A DNA stretch of 56,837 nt from Micromonospora okii (lineage in GTDB: Bacteria; Actinomycetota; Actinomycetes; Mycobacteriales; Micromonosporaceae): positions 591,592 through 648,428 of the forward strand of contig NZ_BBZF01000014.1 of the NCBI RefSeq assembly GCF_020884795.1, read 5' to 3'. The notes beneath the pieces are model-generated. The model searched no databases. It worked only from the letters and a program-made list of their open reading frames with translations, and had not been told where the DNA came from. Shown piece by piece: positions 1 to 9,244 of this stretch. Position numbers and translations under genes: made by a program. Positions within the stretch are counted from its first letter, which is position 1; each line of letters begins with the position of its first letter.

Positions 1-538
1 GGCCGAGGGCTCCGACGAGGACGCCGAGGACGCCGAGGACGAGGCCGGCGACGAGGAGGTGCCCCTCTTCCTCAGCCACCGGGGCAAGCTCCTGCTGTTC
101 AAGACGCCGGAGTCCCTGGTCGCCTTCGTCCGTTCCGGTGCGCCCAACGACATGTCCCAGCTCGACGGCTGGAGCGAACTGTCCGAACGGGTCGAACCGG
201 CCGACATCGCCCCGCTCGACGAGGACATCTACGAGCTGGACCTGGTCGTGGAGAACCTGCGCGGCGGCCACGACACCTGGGACTCCACCCTCCTCATCGA
301 GGCGGGCGAGGTGGCCCGCGACATCGCCTACGCGCTGCGTCTGCCGGCGGTGCTGGACATGCTCTCCTCCGGCTCCAGCCTGGACGACCTCGACGAGGCG
401 CTGCGTGCCACGGCCAACGGCGGCATCGGCGGCTTCCTCGGCCGCCGGCGGCTGAGGAAGATCGGCGCGCAGACGGCGAGTCTGGGTTGGCGCACCATTG
501 TCGGGAAGATCTCTGCGGTCGTGGACTGGCGCGACTGA
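1..538 (+). CDS. C-terminal part of a conserved actinobacterial protein of unknown function (partial at window edge)
   Basis: The reading frame is open from base 2 and ends at TGA 536-538, so the gene starts before the window. The visible 5' part encodes a very acidic Asp/Glu/Ala linker (bases 2-58), followed by a compact domain of about 160 residues with the motif FLSHRGKLLLFKTPESLVAF near its start. The pattern resembles actinobacterial proteins sometimes labelled 'primosomal protein', but nothing in the sequence shows a replication role and I regard that label as unreliable. The GTG at 59 is simply a valine of the running frame. The next gene starts 64 bases downstream on the same strand. 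Confidence 0.7.
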   Translation, partial: AEGSDEDAEDAEDEAGDEEVPLFLSHRGKLLLFKTPESLVAFVRSGAPNDMSQLDGWSELSERVEPADIAPLDEDIYELDLVVENLRGGHDTWDSTLLIEAGEVARDIAYALRLPAVLDMLSSGSSLDDLDEALRATANGGIGGFLGRRRLRKIGAQTASLGWRTIVGKISAVVDWRD

Positions 539-602
539 CGCGTTCCAGGGAGCATCAGACCTTGGCAGAGAAAGACCTCAGTCCCGGGAGGAGGACGACG
601 CC

Positions 603-3092
603 GTGGCGCTCGTGCGCGTGTACTGCGGTCTGGCCTCGGCGGATTCGGCCGACCGACCGGCCTCGGCCGGTTCGACGCTGACGTCCGCTGTGGTCGACGA
701 CGCGGGCCGGCTGCTGCATGTCTGCGAGATCGGCGACGACCCGGCCGGCTACGCCGACCTGGTCGCGCTGCTCGTGGAGCGGTCGGGCGGGCCGAGCGGA
801 GCCGCCATCGCCGCCGACAGCGACGACCACACGGTCACCTCGCTGCTGAGCGCCGCCGGCCGTCCACTGGCGATCGCCGACGACGACTCGGTGGACGACT
901 TCGCCGAGCGGTTCGCCGACGACGACTCGCTGGAGGAGATGCAGTCGCCGCCGGCCGAGCGGCGGGCCGTCGGGCTGGCCCGGGCCCTCCAGGCCGGCGC
1001 GCTCTCGGCGGTCACCCTGCCGGCCCCCCGGGACCTCGCCGGCTACAAGCAGGTGCTCGCGGCGCACGCCGCGCTCGCCAGCGGCCGGCACTCCGCCGCC
1101 GTGGCGCTGCGCGAGGTGCTGCGGGAGCTCTATCCGGCCGCGCTGCGCGCGTACCCGGACCCGGCCGAGCCGGTCGCCCTGGCGGTGCTGGACGCCCTGC
1201 CCGAGCCCGGCATGTTGGGCGGGACGATCGCCCGGGGCCGGGAGGTGTCGGTGGCGGCGGACGCCATCGCCGCCCACCTCGCGGCCGACGGAGTCGCCGA
1301 CGCGGACCGGATCAACGACGCGGTGACCGCGCTGCGGGTCGCCATCTCGGAGACCCCCCGCCGCGCGGCGGTCAGCCGGGCGCTCACCTCCGCCGTGGCG
1401 GAGACGGTCCGCCAGGCGGTCGCCTCGGTGCGGGCCTGCGACGCGGGCTGTGAGGCCCTCGTCAGCGCGCTCGGCGCCCGGGTCACCACCCCGGCCGCGA
1501 CGCCCGGCCGGCGGTCCGCCGACCGTCGGGACTCCCCGCCCGCCGAGCTGCCCGGCGGGGGCCTGCGCCCGCTGCGGCCCACCGAGCCGGAGCCGGTCGG
1601 TCGCCGCAGCCGCCCGGAGCCCGTCTCCGGCGGCGGCCTGCCCCCGCAGCCCCGCCCCCTCAACGCGCCGCCGGTCGCGCCGGAGCCCGTCACGCCGCCG
1701 CCGGTGGCGCCGCGCCCGGTCGCCCCGGCCGCCTCGGCTGCCCCGCCGACCTCCGCTCCGCCGTCGGCCGGCGAGCCGCGCCGCACTGTGGACGGCCCGA
1801 CCAACCGGCCGGTCTCCGCACCGCCGCCCCCGCCGCCGGGGATGACCCCGTTCGCACCGTCCCAGCGGGAGCGCGGCGGCGTGCCGCCGGCCGAGGCGGG
1901 CGAGCCGTTCCGGCCCACGCTGACCACGGCCGCGATCCAGCAGGCGCGGGCGGAGCGGCAGCGCACGGTCATCCCGCCCCGGCCCAAGACGACGGGCGAC
2001 TCCGCCCCGCCCACGGGCGGCTTCAGCGCCACCGACCTGAGCGTCCCGGTGCCGACCCCGCGCCCCGGGCAGGAGTCCCCTCCCCCGGGCTCCCGGGCGA
2101 ACTGGCCGCTGGTGAACAACCCCGAGGACCCGTCCGACAGCGCCGCCGACAACCCGGTGGTCCGGCCGTTCGAGGAGCGGGGCAAGCGGCAGATCGACGC
2201 GCCGACCGAGGTGGTGCCGGCCGGCGGCCGGATCACCCCGCCGTGGCTCGCCGACGACCTGCCGCAGGAGCCGCCGATGCTGCGGCTGGTCGAGCCGCCG
2301 CCGCTGGCCGACCGGGCGCTGCGGGACGGGCCGGCTACGGCCCCGTCCGGCGACCCGCGCCTGGACGCCCCGCCGCTGCGCCTGGTCGACCGCGGCGAGG
2401 CCGCCCGCGCCGACCGGCGCGCCCCGGAGCCCCGCCCGCAGCACGCCGAGCAGCCCGCGATGGAGCAGCGGCCCCCGCTGGACCAGCGGCCGGCCCCGGA
2501 GCACCGCCAGGCCCAGGAACACCGCCCGGTCGCGGAGCACCGCCAGGCCCCGGAGCACCGCCAGGCCCCGGAGCACCGCCCGGTCGCAGAGCACCGGCCC
2601 GCCCCGGCGCAGCCGCCGCGCGCCGCGCCCATGGAGCGGCGCACCCCGCCGATCTCCGACGAGGGCGACGGCGACCTGCTGATCTTCGCTCAGGCCAAGT
2701 CGGCCTGGTTCGTCGGCCACGACGACGAGGCCGAGCTCAACTGGTCGTCCACCGCCGACACCGGCTGGCAGGCCGCCGAGCAGGCCGCCCGCCCGGCGGT
2801 GGGCGCCGAGACGAAGGCCGGGCTGCCCAAGCGGGTGCCCCAGGCCAACCTGGTGCCGGGGTCGCCGCTCCGCGAGGAGCGTCCCCTGCGCATCGTCCGC
2901 GACGCGGCCAGCCTCGCGGAGAACACGACCGGCTACTTCCGCGGCTGGCGTCGCGGGCAGGAGATCGGCGGGTTCGCGGTGGGCGGTCGGCCGGGCCGGG
3001 AGGCCGCCGGCGGCTGGGACTTCACCCGGGACACCGGGGACCGCGACGACGACCGGGAGTACGAGTACCGGTCCGCCGGCTACCGCTCCTGA
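603..3092 (+). CDS. IS110-transposase-like N-terminal domain with Pro-rich linker and SAWF/LPKRVP tail
   Basis: The protein has 829 residues starting at GTG 603, about 6 bases after a GGAGGAGG ribosome site. Residues 1 to about 290 follow the layout of the IS110 N-terminal region: a short strand opening, then a helical part including LREVLRELYPAALRAYPDP. The acidic catalytic residues of real IS110 transposases are not evident and no Ser-bearing C-terminal transposase domain follows. Residues about 300-690 are disordered Pro/Arg/Gln-rich sequence with an EHRQA-type pentapeptide repeat. The tail (about 690-829) carries LLIFAQAKSAWF, GWQAAEQAA, GLPKRVPQANLVPG and an Arg-rich FRGWRRGQ. The same ordered blocks end the convergent kinase at 4725-8444. 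A U-tract terminator follows. The likely role is partner or adaptor of the conservon signalling proteins; this is inference, and function is unknown. Confidence 0.7.
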   Translation: MALVRVYCGLASADSADRPASAGSTLTSAVVDDAGRLLHVCEIGDDPAGYADLVALLVERSGGPSGAAIAADSDDHTVTSLLSAAGRPLAIADDDSVDDFAERFADDDSLEEMQSPPAERRAVGLARALQAGALSAVTLPAPRDLAGYKQVLAAHAALASGRHSAAVALREVLRELYPAALRAYPDPAEPVALAVLDALPEPGMLGGTIARGREVSVAADAIAAHLAADGVADADRINDAVTALRVAISETPRRAAVSRALTSAVAETVRQAVASVRACDAGCEALVSALGARVTTPAATPGRRSADRRDSPPAELPGGGLRPLRPTEPEPVGRRSRPEPVSGGGLPPQPRPLNAPPVAPEPVTPPPVAPRPVAPAASAAPPTSAPPSAGEPRRTVDGPTNRPVSAPPPPPPGMTPFAPSQRERGGVPPAEAGEPFRPTLTTAAIQQARAERQRTVIPPRPKTTGDSAPPTGGFSATDLSVPVPTPRPGQESPPPGSRANWPLVNNPEDPSDSAADNPVVRPFEERGKRQIDAPTEVVPAGGRITPPWLADDLPQEPPMLRLVEPPPLADRALRDGPATAPSGDPRLDAPPLRLVDRGEAARADRRAPEPRPQHAEQPAMEQRPPLDQRPAPEHRQAQEHRPVAEHRQAPEHRQAPEHRPVAEHRPAPAQPPRAAPMERRTPPISDEGDGDLLIFAQAKSAWFVGHDDEAELNWSSTADTGWQAAEQAARPAVGAETKAGLPKRVPQANLVPGSPLREERPLRIVRDAASLAENTTGYFRGWRRGQEIGGFAVGGRPGREAAGGWDFTRDTGDRDDDREYEYRSAGYRS
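2497..2615 (+). repeat. 15-bp in-frame tandem repeat (EHRQA/EHRPV pentapeptides)
   Basis: Around seven imperfect copies of a 15-bp unit encode EHRQA, EHRPV or EHRPA in the disordered part of the IS110-like protein. The unit is a multiple of three, so copy-number changes keep the reading frame. Confidence 0.8.
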
Positions 3093-3130
3093 GCACCGCG
3101 TCGGGGTGGCGCCTGCGCCGCCCCGACCGC

Positions 3131-3178
3131 ACCGCCCCCCGGGCCGCCTGAGGCCCGCCAGGGGCGGTTCGCTTTTTT
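3131..3178 (+). terminator. Rho-independent terminator of the IS110-like gene
   Basis: ACCGCCCC at 3131 pairs with GGGGCGGT at 3161, with an inner CGGGCC/GGCCCG stem. A run of six T follows at 3173-3178. It is one of the few hairpins in the window with a clear U-tract. Confidence 0.85.
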
Positions 3179-3197
3179 CGGGGTACGCGCGGAGCAG

Positions 3198-3247
3198 CCG
3201 AACGCGCCCGGCGACCCGGCGGTGTGCCGGTCACCGGGCGCGTTCGG
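3198..3247 (-). terminator. Hairpin ending the conservon operon
   Basis: Perfect 14-bp arms (3198-3211 and 3234-3247) enclose a loop that can itself pair. It lies just past the GTPase stop codon on the minus strand. There is no U-tract, as is common for G+C-rich actinobacterial terminators. Confidence 0.65.
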
Positions 3248-3253
3248 TGTAGC

Positions 3254-3868
3254 TCAGGCCGGGGCGACGGCGCGCGAGCGGCGCATGGTGAGCACGTACT
3301 CGACCAGCGAGATCAGCACGTGCTTGGTCGACTCCCGGTTCCGGGCGTCGCAGGCCACCACCGGCACCTCCGGCGAGACCGCGAGCGCGTCCCGGACGTC
3401 CTGCGGGTCGTGGTACTGCATCCCGTCGAAGCAGTTGATGGCCACCAGGTACGGCAGCCGCCGGTGCTCGAAGAAGTCGATCGCCGCGAAGCAGTCGGCC
3501 AGCCGCCGGGTGTCGACCAGGACCACCGCGCCGATGGCGCCCCGGACCAACTCGTCCCACATGAACCAGAACCGGGTCTGCCCGGGGGTGCCGAACAGGT
3601 ACAGGATCAGGTCCCGGTCGATCGAGATCCGGCCGAAGTCCATCGCCACCGTGGTCGTGGACTTGCCCGGCACCTGCCGGGTGTCGTCGACGCCCACGCC
3701 GGCGGAGGTCATGATGGCCTCGGTGGTCAGCGGCGTGATCTCCGAGACCGAGCCGACCAACGTCGTCTTGCCGACGCCGAACCCTCCGGCGATTACGATC
3801 TTCGCCGACGTCACCCGGCCGCTCGACGCGGGCGGGCGGTGCGACATGTCAGAGCCTGCGAAGTCCAC
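3254..3868 (-). CDS. cvnD: Conservon small GTPase (CvnD-like)
   Basis: The 204-residue cytoplasmic Ras/MglA-like GTP-binding protein is the last gene of the conservon. A P-loop GGFGVGKTTL lies near residue 28, a switch-II stretch FGTPGQTRFWFMWDELVRG lies at the usual G3 place, and the G4 element reads AINCFDG, where classical GTPases have NKxD. The GTG at 3868 is chosen because it gives the family-typical MDF start and overlaps the DUF742 gene by 20 bases; an ATG at 3847 (TGAcATG junction) would give 197 residues. CvnD-type proteins are thought to act with the kinase and roadblock protein in a membrane-associated complex that resembles eukaryotic receptor-coupled GTPase systems. Confidence 0.9.
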   Translation of the reverse strand: MDFAGSDMSHRPPASSGRVTSAKIVIAGGFGVGKTTLVGSVSEITPLTTEAIMTSAGVGVDDTRQVPGKSTTTVAMDFGRISIDRDLILYLFGTPGQTRFWFMWDELVRGAIGAVVLVDTRRLADCFAAIDFFEHRRLPYLVAINCFDGMQYHDPQDVRDALAVSPEVPVVACDARNRESTKHVLISLVEYVLTMRRSRAVAPA

Positions 3869-4226
3869 TCAGCACCCTCTCCAGCAGTTCAGTGCCCACC
3901 GCGTCGTCGGAGTCGTCCAGGATGGTCGGCTCGTGGACCGCAACCAGGCCGTCTGTCGCCATGTCGGCGATGAGCACCCTAGCCACGCCGAGCGGAAGCT
4001 GCATCCGCGCCGCGATCTCGGCGAGCGACTGCACGCGTCCGTCACACAGCGCGGCGATGTACTGGTGCTCGCGGCCCTCGCCGCCGTTGCCACTGGCAGC
4101 GGCTCGGCCGCGCACCGTCGTCTCGACGAGCGCCTCCAGCGCGATGTCCAGCCGGGGGCGGGTACGACCGCGGGTCACGGCGTACGGACGGACCAACGCT
4201 CCGGTCGGCTCGTCACGATCGACCAT
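3849..4226 (-). CDS. cvnC: DUF742 conservon protein (CvnC-like)
   Basis: The 125-residue protein has the DUF742 signature: an N-terminal LVRPYAVTRGRT, a central winged-helix-like part (QSLAEIAARMQLPLGVARVL) and a C-terminal ELLERVLSGLRRL. The start is placed at ATG 4226, 10 bases after GGAGG; the in-frame ATG at 4256 would add ten residues upstream of that ribosome site. It is the third gene of the kinase-roadblock-DUF742-GTPase operon, lies 97 bases after the roadblock gene and overlaps the GTPase start. DUF742 proteins are conservon partners whose wing-helix fold suggests protein or DNA contact, but the molecular activity is unsettled. Confidence 0.9.
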   Translation of the reverse strand: MVDRDEPTGALVRPYAVTRGRTRPRLDIALEALVETTVRGRAAASGNGGEGREHQYIAALCDGRVQSLAEIAARMQLPLGVARVLIADMATDGLVAVHEPTILDDSDDAVGTELLERVLSGLRRL

Positions 4227-4323
4227 GTCGCCGCTCACCTCCTTCGTCCCCACCACCGGCCGGGCCCGTCGGGGCCCGTCGTCGTCCTTGCTCCCCTGCC
4301 TGACCCACCGGTCGAGGCGCGGG

Positions 4324-4728
4324 TCAGCCCATCATCCCCACAGCCGCACGCGGCTGCGGGGTCAACGCGTCGCCCACCCGGTCGACCAGGAGGGCCATCT
4401 CGTACCCGACCTGCCCGACGTCGCAGCTCCGCGCGGCGAGCACCGCGAAGGAGGAACCGTCCGAGATGGACATCAGGAACAGGAAGCCGTTGTCCATCTC
4501 GACCACCGTCTGCAGCACCGCGCCGCCCTCGAAGCAGCGCGCCGCTCCCTGGGTCAGGCTGACCAGCCCGGACGCGATGGCGGCGAGCTGGTCGGCCCGG
4601 TCACGCGGAAGGTCTCGTGACGACGCGAGGAGCAGGCCGTCCGCGGAGACGGCGACCGCATGCGCGACACCGGGCACCCGGTCGGCGAAGTTGGCCAGCA
4701 GCCAACCGAGATCCTGCGTAGTTGTCAT
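4324..4728 (-). CDS. cvnB: Roadblock/LC7 domain protein (CvnB-like)
   Basis: The 134-residue single-domain protein runs from ATG 4728 to TGA 4324. The sequence reads as a complete roadblock/LC7 fold: an N-terminal helix ([20 protein letters not shown]), the strand [14 protein letters not shown], the helix [19 protein letters not shown] and strands with [17 protein letters not shown]. MglB-type roadblock proteins regulate or scaffold small GTPases, and the cognate GTPase lies two genes downstream. The start codon overlaps the kinase stop as ATGA, so translation is probably coupled to the kinase. Confidence 0.93.
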   Translation of the reverse strand: MTTTQDLGWLLANFADRVPGVAHAVAVSADGLLLASSRDLPRDRADQLAAIASGLVSLTQGAARCFEGGAVLQTVVEMDNGFLFLMSISDGSSFAVLAARSCDVGQVGYEMALLVDRVGDALTPQPRAAVGMMG

Positions 4729-7700
4729 CCTTGTTGCTCCTTCTGCCTGCTCCCGGCCATCGGGCCTGAGCCAGACTGCGAGGACTGCTGCCGACCCGGA
4801 GCTGCCTCCGGGTTGGTCGGGTTGCCGTCGGGCTGGGTACGCCCGCGCTGCACGCCTCGATGGTAGGCCGAAAGCAGGCCGCGGACGCCCTCCGGCGTAC
4901 GTCGCTGGGACGAGGCGGCGGGCTTCTCCACCGCGCCCGGCACGAGCTGGGCCATCGGCACCCGCTTGGGCAGGCCCTTGCGGGTGGTCTCGGCCACGGG
5001 GACCTCGGTGGCCGCCGAGGCGGCGCGCCACCCGTCGTCGGCCGCGGTCTGCCAGCCGGGGCCCGGCGACCCGGCCCGCCGGCCGGGGAACCCGCCGTCG
5101 GCGGAGCCGGGGCGGAGGCCGGCGTCGACCGCCGAGCCGTTGTCTCCGCGCGCTCCTCCGGCCATCGGGGTGTCTGCCATGGGTGCGTTACCTGTCGTTC
5201 CGGGTGCTGGTCTCTGGACGGCCCGGCCGGTCGCGTCCACCGCGGAGAACCGCTGGGTCGCGGCGGCGCTGGCCGGGCTCCCGACCCGGTTCGTCGGCGC
5301 GTCGGGTCGGGCGGGGTCCGCCGTCTCCTCCGGGCCCGACCGACGGGTGCGGAACCAGGCCGACTCTAGCTCCCGGAAGATCGGCAGCTCCATCGTCTCG
5401 TCCGCGTACCGCTGCTGTTGGCCCTGCGCCGGCGGCAGCGTGGGCCGGGCCGGCACGGGCGGGGCCGGCGGCAGCGTGGGCCGGGCCGGTACCGACGGGG
5501 CCGGCGTGCCCGGCGCGTCGGCGCGCGGCATCCGCGGCAGCTCCGTGGTCATGTCCAGGGCGGCAGCGAGGCGCTCCGGCACCGGCGGGGCGGCCGGCTC
5601 CCGCTCGGACGCGGCCACCGGCGGCCAGGCCGGCGGGGCCCCGGCCCCCTCGACCGACGGCGACGGCCGGCCGGGCAGCGGCGCCGCGTACGGCTGGCCG
5701 GAGTAGGACTGACCGGGCCCGGGCGCGGCCGGGTACGGCTGACCGGAGTAAGGCTGACCGGGCACGGGCGTGGCCGGGTACGGCTGACCGGAAACCGGCA
5801 CGCCCGAGACCGGGACGCCCGAGACCGGCTGGCCCGACACCGGCACACCCGAGATCGGCTGACCGGACACCGGCACACCGGAGATCGGCTGACCGGACAC
5901 CGGCGCGCCCGAGATCGGCTGACCCGAGACCGGGACGCCCGAGACCGGCGGCGCGGCCCAGCCCCGGGTCTCCGGGCTGCTGGGGAGCTGCCGGGGGATG
6001 GTGGGCCGCTGGCCGCCGCCGACCGGGTCGTCGTCGCCCGCCGAGCGCCGCTGCGGCAGCGGGTCGGTCGACGGGCCGCCGGGGGTGTGCGGGGCGAAGC
6101 GGTCGCCGGCACCGCCGGCCCCGGTCGGGTCGGACCAGGCCGGCAGCGACCGGACGGCCCCGCCCGCGGCGGGCGTGCCGTGGCCGTTGCGGGGGGCGGG
6201 ATCGAACGTCCTGCCGCCGAGGGTGACCTGGTTGCCGGACTGGCCCGGCCGAGGCGGTGGCGGGGAGGTCGACGGGCCCTTGTTGTTGAAGGCCGCGAAG
6301 GCGCCCAGGGCCGGGACCGCGCCGCCCGGCTGCGGGCCGCCACCGGCCTGCGGGGCGGAGTAGGCCGGCGGGCCGCCTGCCTGCGGAGCGGCGGCGGGTG
6401 CGCCGCCGGTCTGCGGCGGCGGGGACGGCAGCGCGGGGGGCTGCTGGGTCCGGCCCGCGAGCGCCCGGGGCACCAGCACGTTGGTGGGCAGCGTGACGTC
6501 GGCGACGGTCCCCCGGTCGACGCCGGGCCGCAGCTCGACCTTGACGCCGTGCCGGGACGCCAGCCGGGCGACCACGACCAGGCCCATCATCCGGGACACG
6601 GCGACGTCCACCTGCGGCGGCGTGGCGAGGCGCTCGTTCAGCTCGTGCAACTGCTCGGCGCTGATGCCGATGCCCCGGTCCTCGACGTACAGGGAGGCGC
6701 TGTCGCCGATCCGGCGGGCCTCCACCATCACCTGCGAGTCCGGCGGGGAGAACGCGGTGGCGTTGTCGAACAGCTCGGCGACCAGGTGGACCATGTCGTT
6801 GACCGCGTGCGCGGCGACCTCGATGTCCCGGTCGATCACCCCGAACTCGATGCGGGTGTAGTGCTCGACCTCGGACTGCGCGGCCCGCAGCACGTCGATG
6901 AGCGCCGCCGGCTGGCGCTGCACACGGGTGGAGTCGGCACCGGCGAGCACCAGCAGGTTCTCGTCGTTGCGGCGCATCCGGGTGGCCAGGTGGTCGAGCT
7001 GGAACAGCTCGGCCAGCCGGTCCGGGTCCTCCTCGCCGCGCTCCAGCCGGTCGAGGTGGCCGATGAGCCGGTCGACCAGGATCTGGGAGCGGCGGGCCAG
7101 GTTGACGAACATGGTCGCGACGGAGGCGCGCAGGGCCGCCTGCTCGGCGGCGGTCCGCACGGCCTCCAGGTGGACCGCGTTGAACGCCTCGGTCACCTGG
7201 CCGAACTCGTCCTTGCTGCGGACCGGCAGCGGCTCGGCGATCTGGTTGGCCAACTGCACCGGGGAGAGCTGGCCGGAGAGCTGCGGGTCGCGCAGCCGCT
7301 CGACCGCGTGCGGCAGCCCGAACTCGGCGATGTTGAGCGCGCCCTCGCGCAGTTCGCGCAGCGAGCGGGCCATCGACCGGGCGACCAGGTACGCGAAGAG
7401 GATCGCCAGGAGCAGCATGCCGAGCAGCAGGCCGGTCTGGAGGAACACCGTGCGCTGCACGTCGGAGCGGAGCCCGTCGGCCTGCCGGACCACGTCGCGG
7501 TCCAGCTTCGCCTCGACGGTACGGATCAGCTTGGCGTTGGCGACCATGGCCGCGTCCCACTGGTCCGGCCCGAACGGCGCCTCGGCCATGCTGCCGCTGA
7601 TATTGCCGTCGAGCCAGCCGGTGTAGTTCTGCGCCTCCCGGCGGTCGCCGCCGGCGACGGTCTGGTCGTGCAGGTCGGCCTCGGCCTGGCTGGCCACCGC

Positions 7701-8444
7701 CTTGAAGCTCTGGAGGGCCTGCTGCTGACCGGTGCCGCTGGCGATGTAGTCGGTGCGCAGGATCGGGGTCAGCTCCCGCTGGATCAGCGCCCGGTGCACC
7801 ACGACCCGGCGGACCGAGAGGTATTCCTTCTCCCGGGCCACGGCGGTCGCGGCCCGCATCCGGTCGCTCAGGTCGTTGTCACCGGCGAGCTGGGTGGCCG
7901 AGTCGCGGATGGCGAGCAGGTCGTTGATCAACCCCTCGTACGCCTGCATCGCGTCGATGATCTTCAGCTTGCCGTTGGAGACCTGGCTGCGGGTGCCGGG
8001 CAGATCCTTGAGGCTCTGGTCGATCCCGTCGAGCAGGCCGTCCAGGCTGCTCGGCAGGCCGTCGATCTCGCCCCGCTGCCGCAGGTACGGGCCCTTGTCC
8101 CGGTCGACCTGGCCGTTGACCCGGTTGTACGCCTCCTGGTACTGCGCCTTGGCCTGGCCGCCGTTGGCCCCCAGCAGCAGCACCGCCGAGGTGCGCTCGT
8201 TCTGGAGGCTGTTGACCAGCTCGCCCGAGCGGCTCATCAGGTTGGCCAGGTCCTCGGAGCGGTTGGCGCTGTTCAGCGTGTCCAGGTTGTCGACGAGGCC
8301 GCTCGTGCCGACGACGACCGTGGCGATGGTCGGCACGATCATGATGAGACCGAGCTTCGACCAGATCGGCATGTCGCGGAGCCGGCCGGTCGGCCGACGC
8401 AGTCGCGACAGGAAGGAGCCCGCCGTCCTTGGCCGTTTGCTCAC
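4725..8444 (-). CDS. cvnA: Nitrate/nitrite-sensor-like (NIT) histidine kinase of the conservon (CvnA-like)
   Basis: The 1239-residue membrane sensor kinase starts at GTG 8444 (VSKRPRTAG); the frame stays open upstream to 8600. A first membrane segment (about 28-50) is followed by an extracytoplasmic NIT domain with [16 protein letters not shown], a second segment (about 345-370), HAMP, and a kinase core with a His-bearing [19 protein letters not shown] near 485, an N-box [12 protein letters not shown] near 558 and a VEDRGIGI G-box near 588. No response regulator gene is adjacent. The C-terminal 540 residues are disordered, with PVSGQPISG repeats, and end in [19 protein letters not shown] and [14 protein letters not shown], shared with the convergent IS110-like protein. 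It heads the four-gene conservon. Confidence 0.92.
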   Translation of the reverse strand: MSKRPRTAGSFLSRLRRPTGRLRDMPIWSKLGLIMIVPTIATVVVGTSGLVDNLDTLNSANRSEDLANLMSRSGELVNSLQNERTSAVLLLGANGGQAKAQYQEAYNRVNGQVDRDKGPYLRQRGEIDGLPSSLDGLLDGIDQSLKDLPGTRSQVSNGKLKIIDAMQAYEGLINDLLAIRDSATQLAGDNDLSDRMRAATAVAREKEYLSVRRVVVHRALIQRELTPILRTDYIASGTGQQQALQSFKAVASQAEADLHDQTVAGGDRREAQNYTGWLDGNISGSMAEAPFGPDQWDAAMVANAKLIRTVEAKLDRDVVRQADGLRSDVQRTVFLQTGLLLGMLLLAILFAYLVARSMARSLRELREGALNIAEFGLPHAVERLRDPQLSGQLSPVQLANQIAEPLPVRSKDEFGQVTEAFNAVHLEAVRTAAEQAALRASVATMFVNLARRSQILVDRLIGHLDRLERGEEDPDRLAELFQLDHLATRMRRNDENLLVLAGADSTRVQRQPAALIDVLRAAQSEVEHYTRIEFGVIDRDIEVAAHAVNDMVHLVAELFDNATAFSPPDSQVMVEARRIGDSASLYVEDRGIGISAEQLHELNERLATPPQVDVAVSRMMGLVVVARLASRHGVKVELRPGVDRGTVADVTLPTNVLVPRALAGRTQQPPALPSPPPQTGGAPAAAPQAGGPPAYSAPQAGGGPQPGGAVPALGAFAAFNNKGPSTSPPPPRPGQSGNQVTLGGRTFDPAPRNGHGTPAAGGAVRSLPAWSDPTGAGGAGDRFAPHTPGGPSTDPLPQRRSAGDDDPVGGGQRPTIPRQLPSSPETRGWAAPPVSGVPVSGQPISGAPVSGQPISGVPVSGQPISGVPVSGQPVSGVPVSGVPVSGQPYPATPVPGQPYSGQPYPAAPGPGQSYSGQPYAAPLPGRPSPSVEGAGAPPAWPPVAASEREPAAPPVPERLAAALDMTTELPRMPRADAPGTPAPSVPARPTLPPAPPVPARPTLPPAQGQQQRYADETMELPIFRELESAWFRTRRSGPEETADPARPDAPTNRVGSPASAAATQRFSAVDATGRAVQRPAPGTTGNAPMADTPMAGGARGDNGSAVDAGLRPGSADGGFPGRRAGSPGPGWQTAADDGWRAASAATEVPVAETTRKGLPKRVPMAQLVPGAVEKPAASSQRRTPEGVRGLLSAYHRGVQRGRTQPDGNPTNPEAAPGRQQSSQSGSGPMAGSRQKEQQG
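5700..5950 (-). repeat. In-frame repeats encoding PVSGQPISG / YSGQPYP in the kinase tail
   Basis: Repeated units of about 24-30 bp encode alternating [18 protein letters not shown] and PYSGQPYPA stretches, followed by Pro-rich sequence. They form a low-complexity spacer between the kinase core and the conserved tail. Confidence 0.85.
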
Positions 8445-8638
8445 GTCACCGCCCTCGCGATCACAGCGTCCTCGCGTTGCCCCAGGCAACGCCCAGCGAC
8501 CGACCCGGTGGGTCGGACCTCCGAGATTCCACCACGCCGCCCCCTCAAAGAGAAAGCCCAGGTTGACCCTTGCGAGCGGTGTGATGAGATGGTGATGCAA
8601 ATTGCTTGTGATTCGACCAGCCGGAGTAACCGACCGTA
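8445..8638. promoter_or_regulatory. Divergent promoter region, conservon kinase versus uridine-kinase-like gene
   Basis: The 194-base gap between two divergent genes holds an A+T-richer patch (about 8580-8640) near the rightward start. I could not assign convincing -35/-10 pairs on either strand, so this entry rests on gene orientation. Confidence 0.4.
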
Positions 8639-9244
8639 ATGGACCATCCGCACCGTGTCATCCTGCTGGCCGGGGCCTCCGGTTCCGGAAAGTCGTACAT
8701 TGCGCGACGAACCGGCCTTCCGGTCCTTTGCCTGGACGACTTCTACAAGGACGGTGACGACCCCACTTTGCCACGCCGGAACGGCCATGTGGACTGGGAC
8801 TCGCCGCAGTCCTGGGACGCGGCGGCGGCGGTGGAAACGATTGCTCGGCTGGCGCGGGACGGAAAGGCCGAAGTGCCGGTTTATGCGATCGGCGCGGACC
8901 GGCGAGTGGCAAGTCGACCATTCAAGGTTACCGAATCACCGCTTTTCGTGGCAGAAGGGATCTTTGCCGCCGAGATAGTCGAGGAATGCCGGCAGCATGG
9001 GGTGCTCGCCGGGGCGTACGCGCTGCGCCGGCCGCGCGGGGCGACCTTCCTACGGCGACTCAGCCGCGACCTGGCCGAGCAGCGGAAGGCCCCCCGGGTG
9101 CTGCTGCGCCGGGGGCTGGCCCTGCTGCGCGCCGAGCCGGCGGTGCTGCGCCGTCAGATCGGGCTCGGTGCCCGGCCCGCCCCGGCCCGCGAGGTGCTGC
9201 GCGGGGTGGCCGACCTGCTCGCCGCCCATCCCCGCCCCTCCTGA
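8639..9244 (+). CDS. Uridine-kinase-like P-loop protein
   Basis: The 201-residue cytoplasmic NTPase carries a Walker A ILLAGASGSGKSYIAR at about 8-23, LCLDDFYKDGDD (the conserved DDFY of uridine/pantothenate-type kinases) and HVDWDSPQSWD, matching the 'D-P-Suf-D' substrate region of uridine kinases. LFVAEGIFAAEIV holds the expected acidic residue. The C-terminus is Arg-rich. Length is close to the family norm. It would phosphorylate uridine/cytidine, which fits the nearby nucleoside salvage genes, but substrate cannot be read from the sequence. It is divergent from the conservon, and its stop abuts the stop of the adenosine deaminase gene. Confidence 0.8.
   Translation: MDHPHRVILLAGASGSGKSYIARRTGLPVLCLDDFYKDGDDPTLPRRNGHVDWDSPQSWDAAAAVETIARLARDGKAEVPVYAIGADRRVASRPFKVTESPLFVAEGIFAAEIVEECRQHGVLAGAYALRRPRGATFLRRLSRDLAEQRKAPRVLLRRGLALLRAEPAVLRRQIGLGARPAPAREVLRGVADLLAAHPRPS

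Noticed and set aside
2497..2615. CRISPR array
   Set aside because: 15-bp repeats without spacers, in frame inside a gene.
555..2720. Long open frame on the minus strand opposite the IS110-like gene
   Set aside because: Arg/Gly/Pro-rich translation, no domain, no ribosome site; a by-product of G+C-rich codon bias. The same applies to 5418-8639 (+), 12285-14444 (-), 53433-55262 (-) and 54104-56119 (+).
603..3092. An active IS110 insertion sequence
   Set aside because: No C-terminal transposase domain with catalytic Ser, no evident acidic residues, no flanking ends; the protein has a long disordered part and a tail shared with a host kinase.
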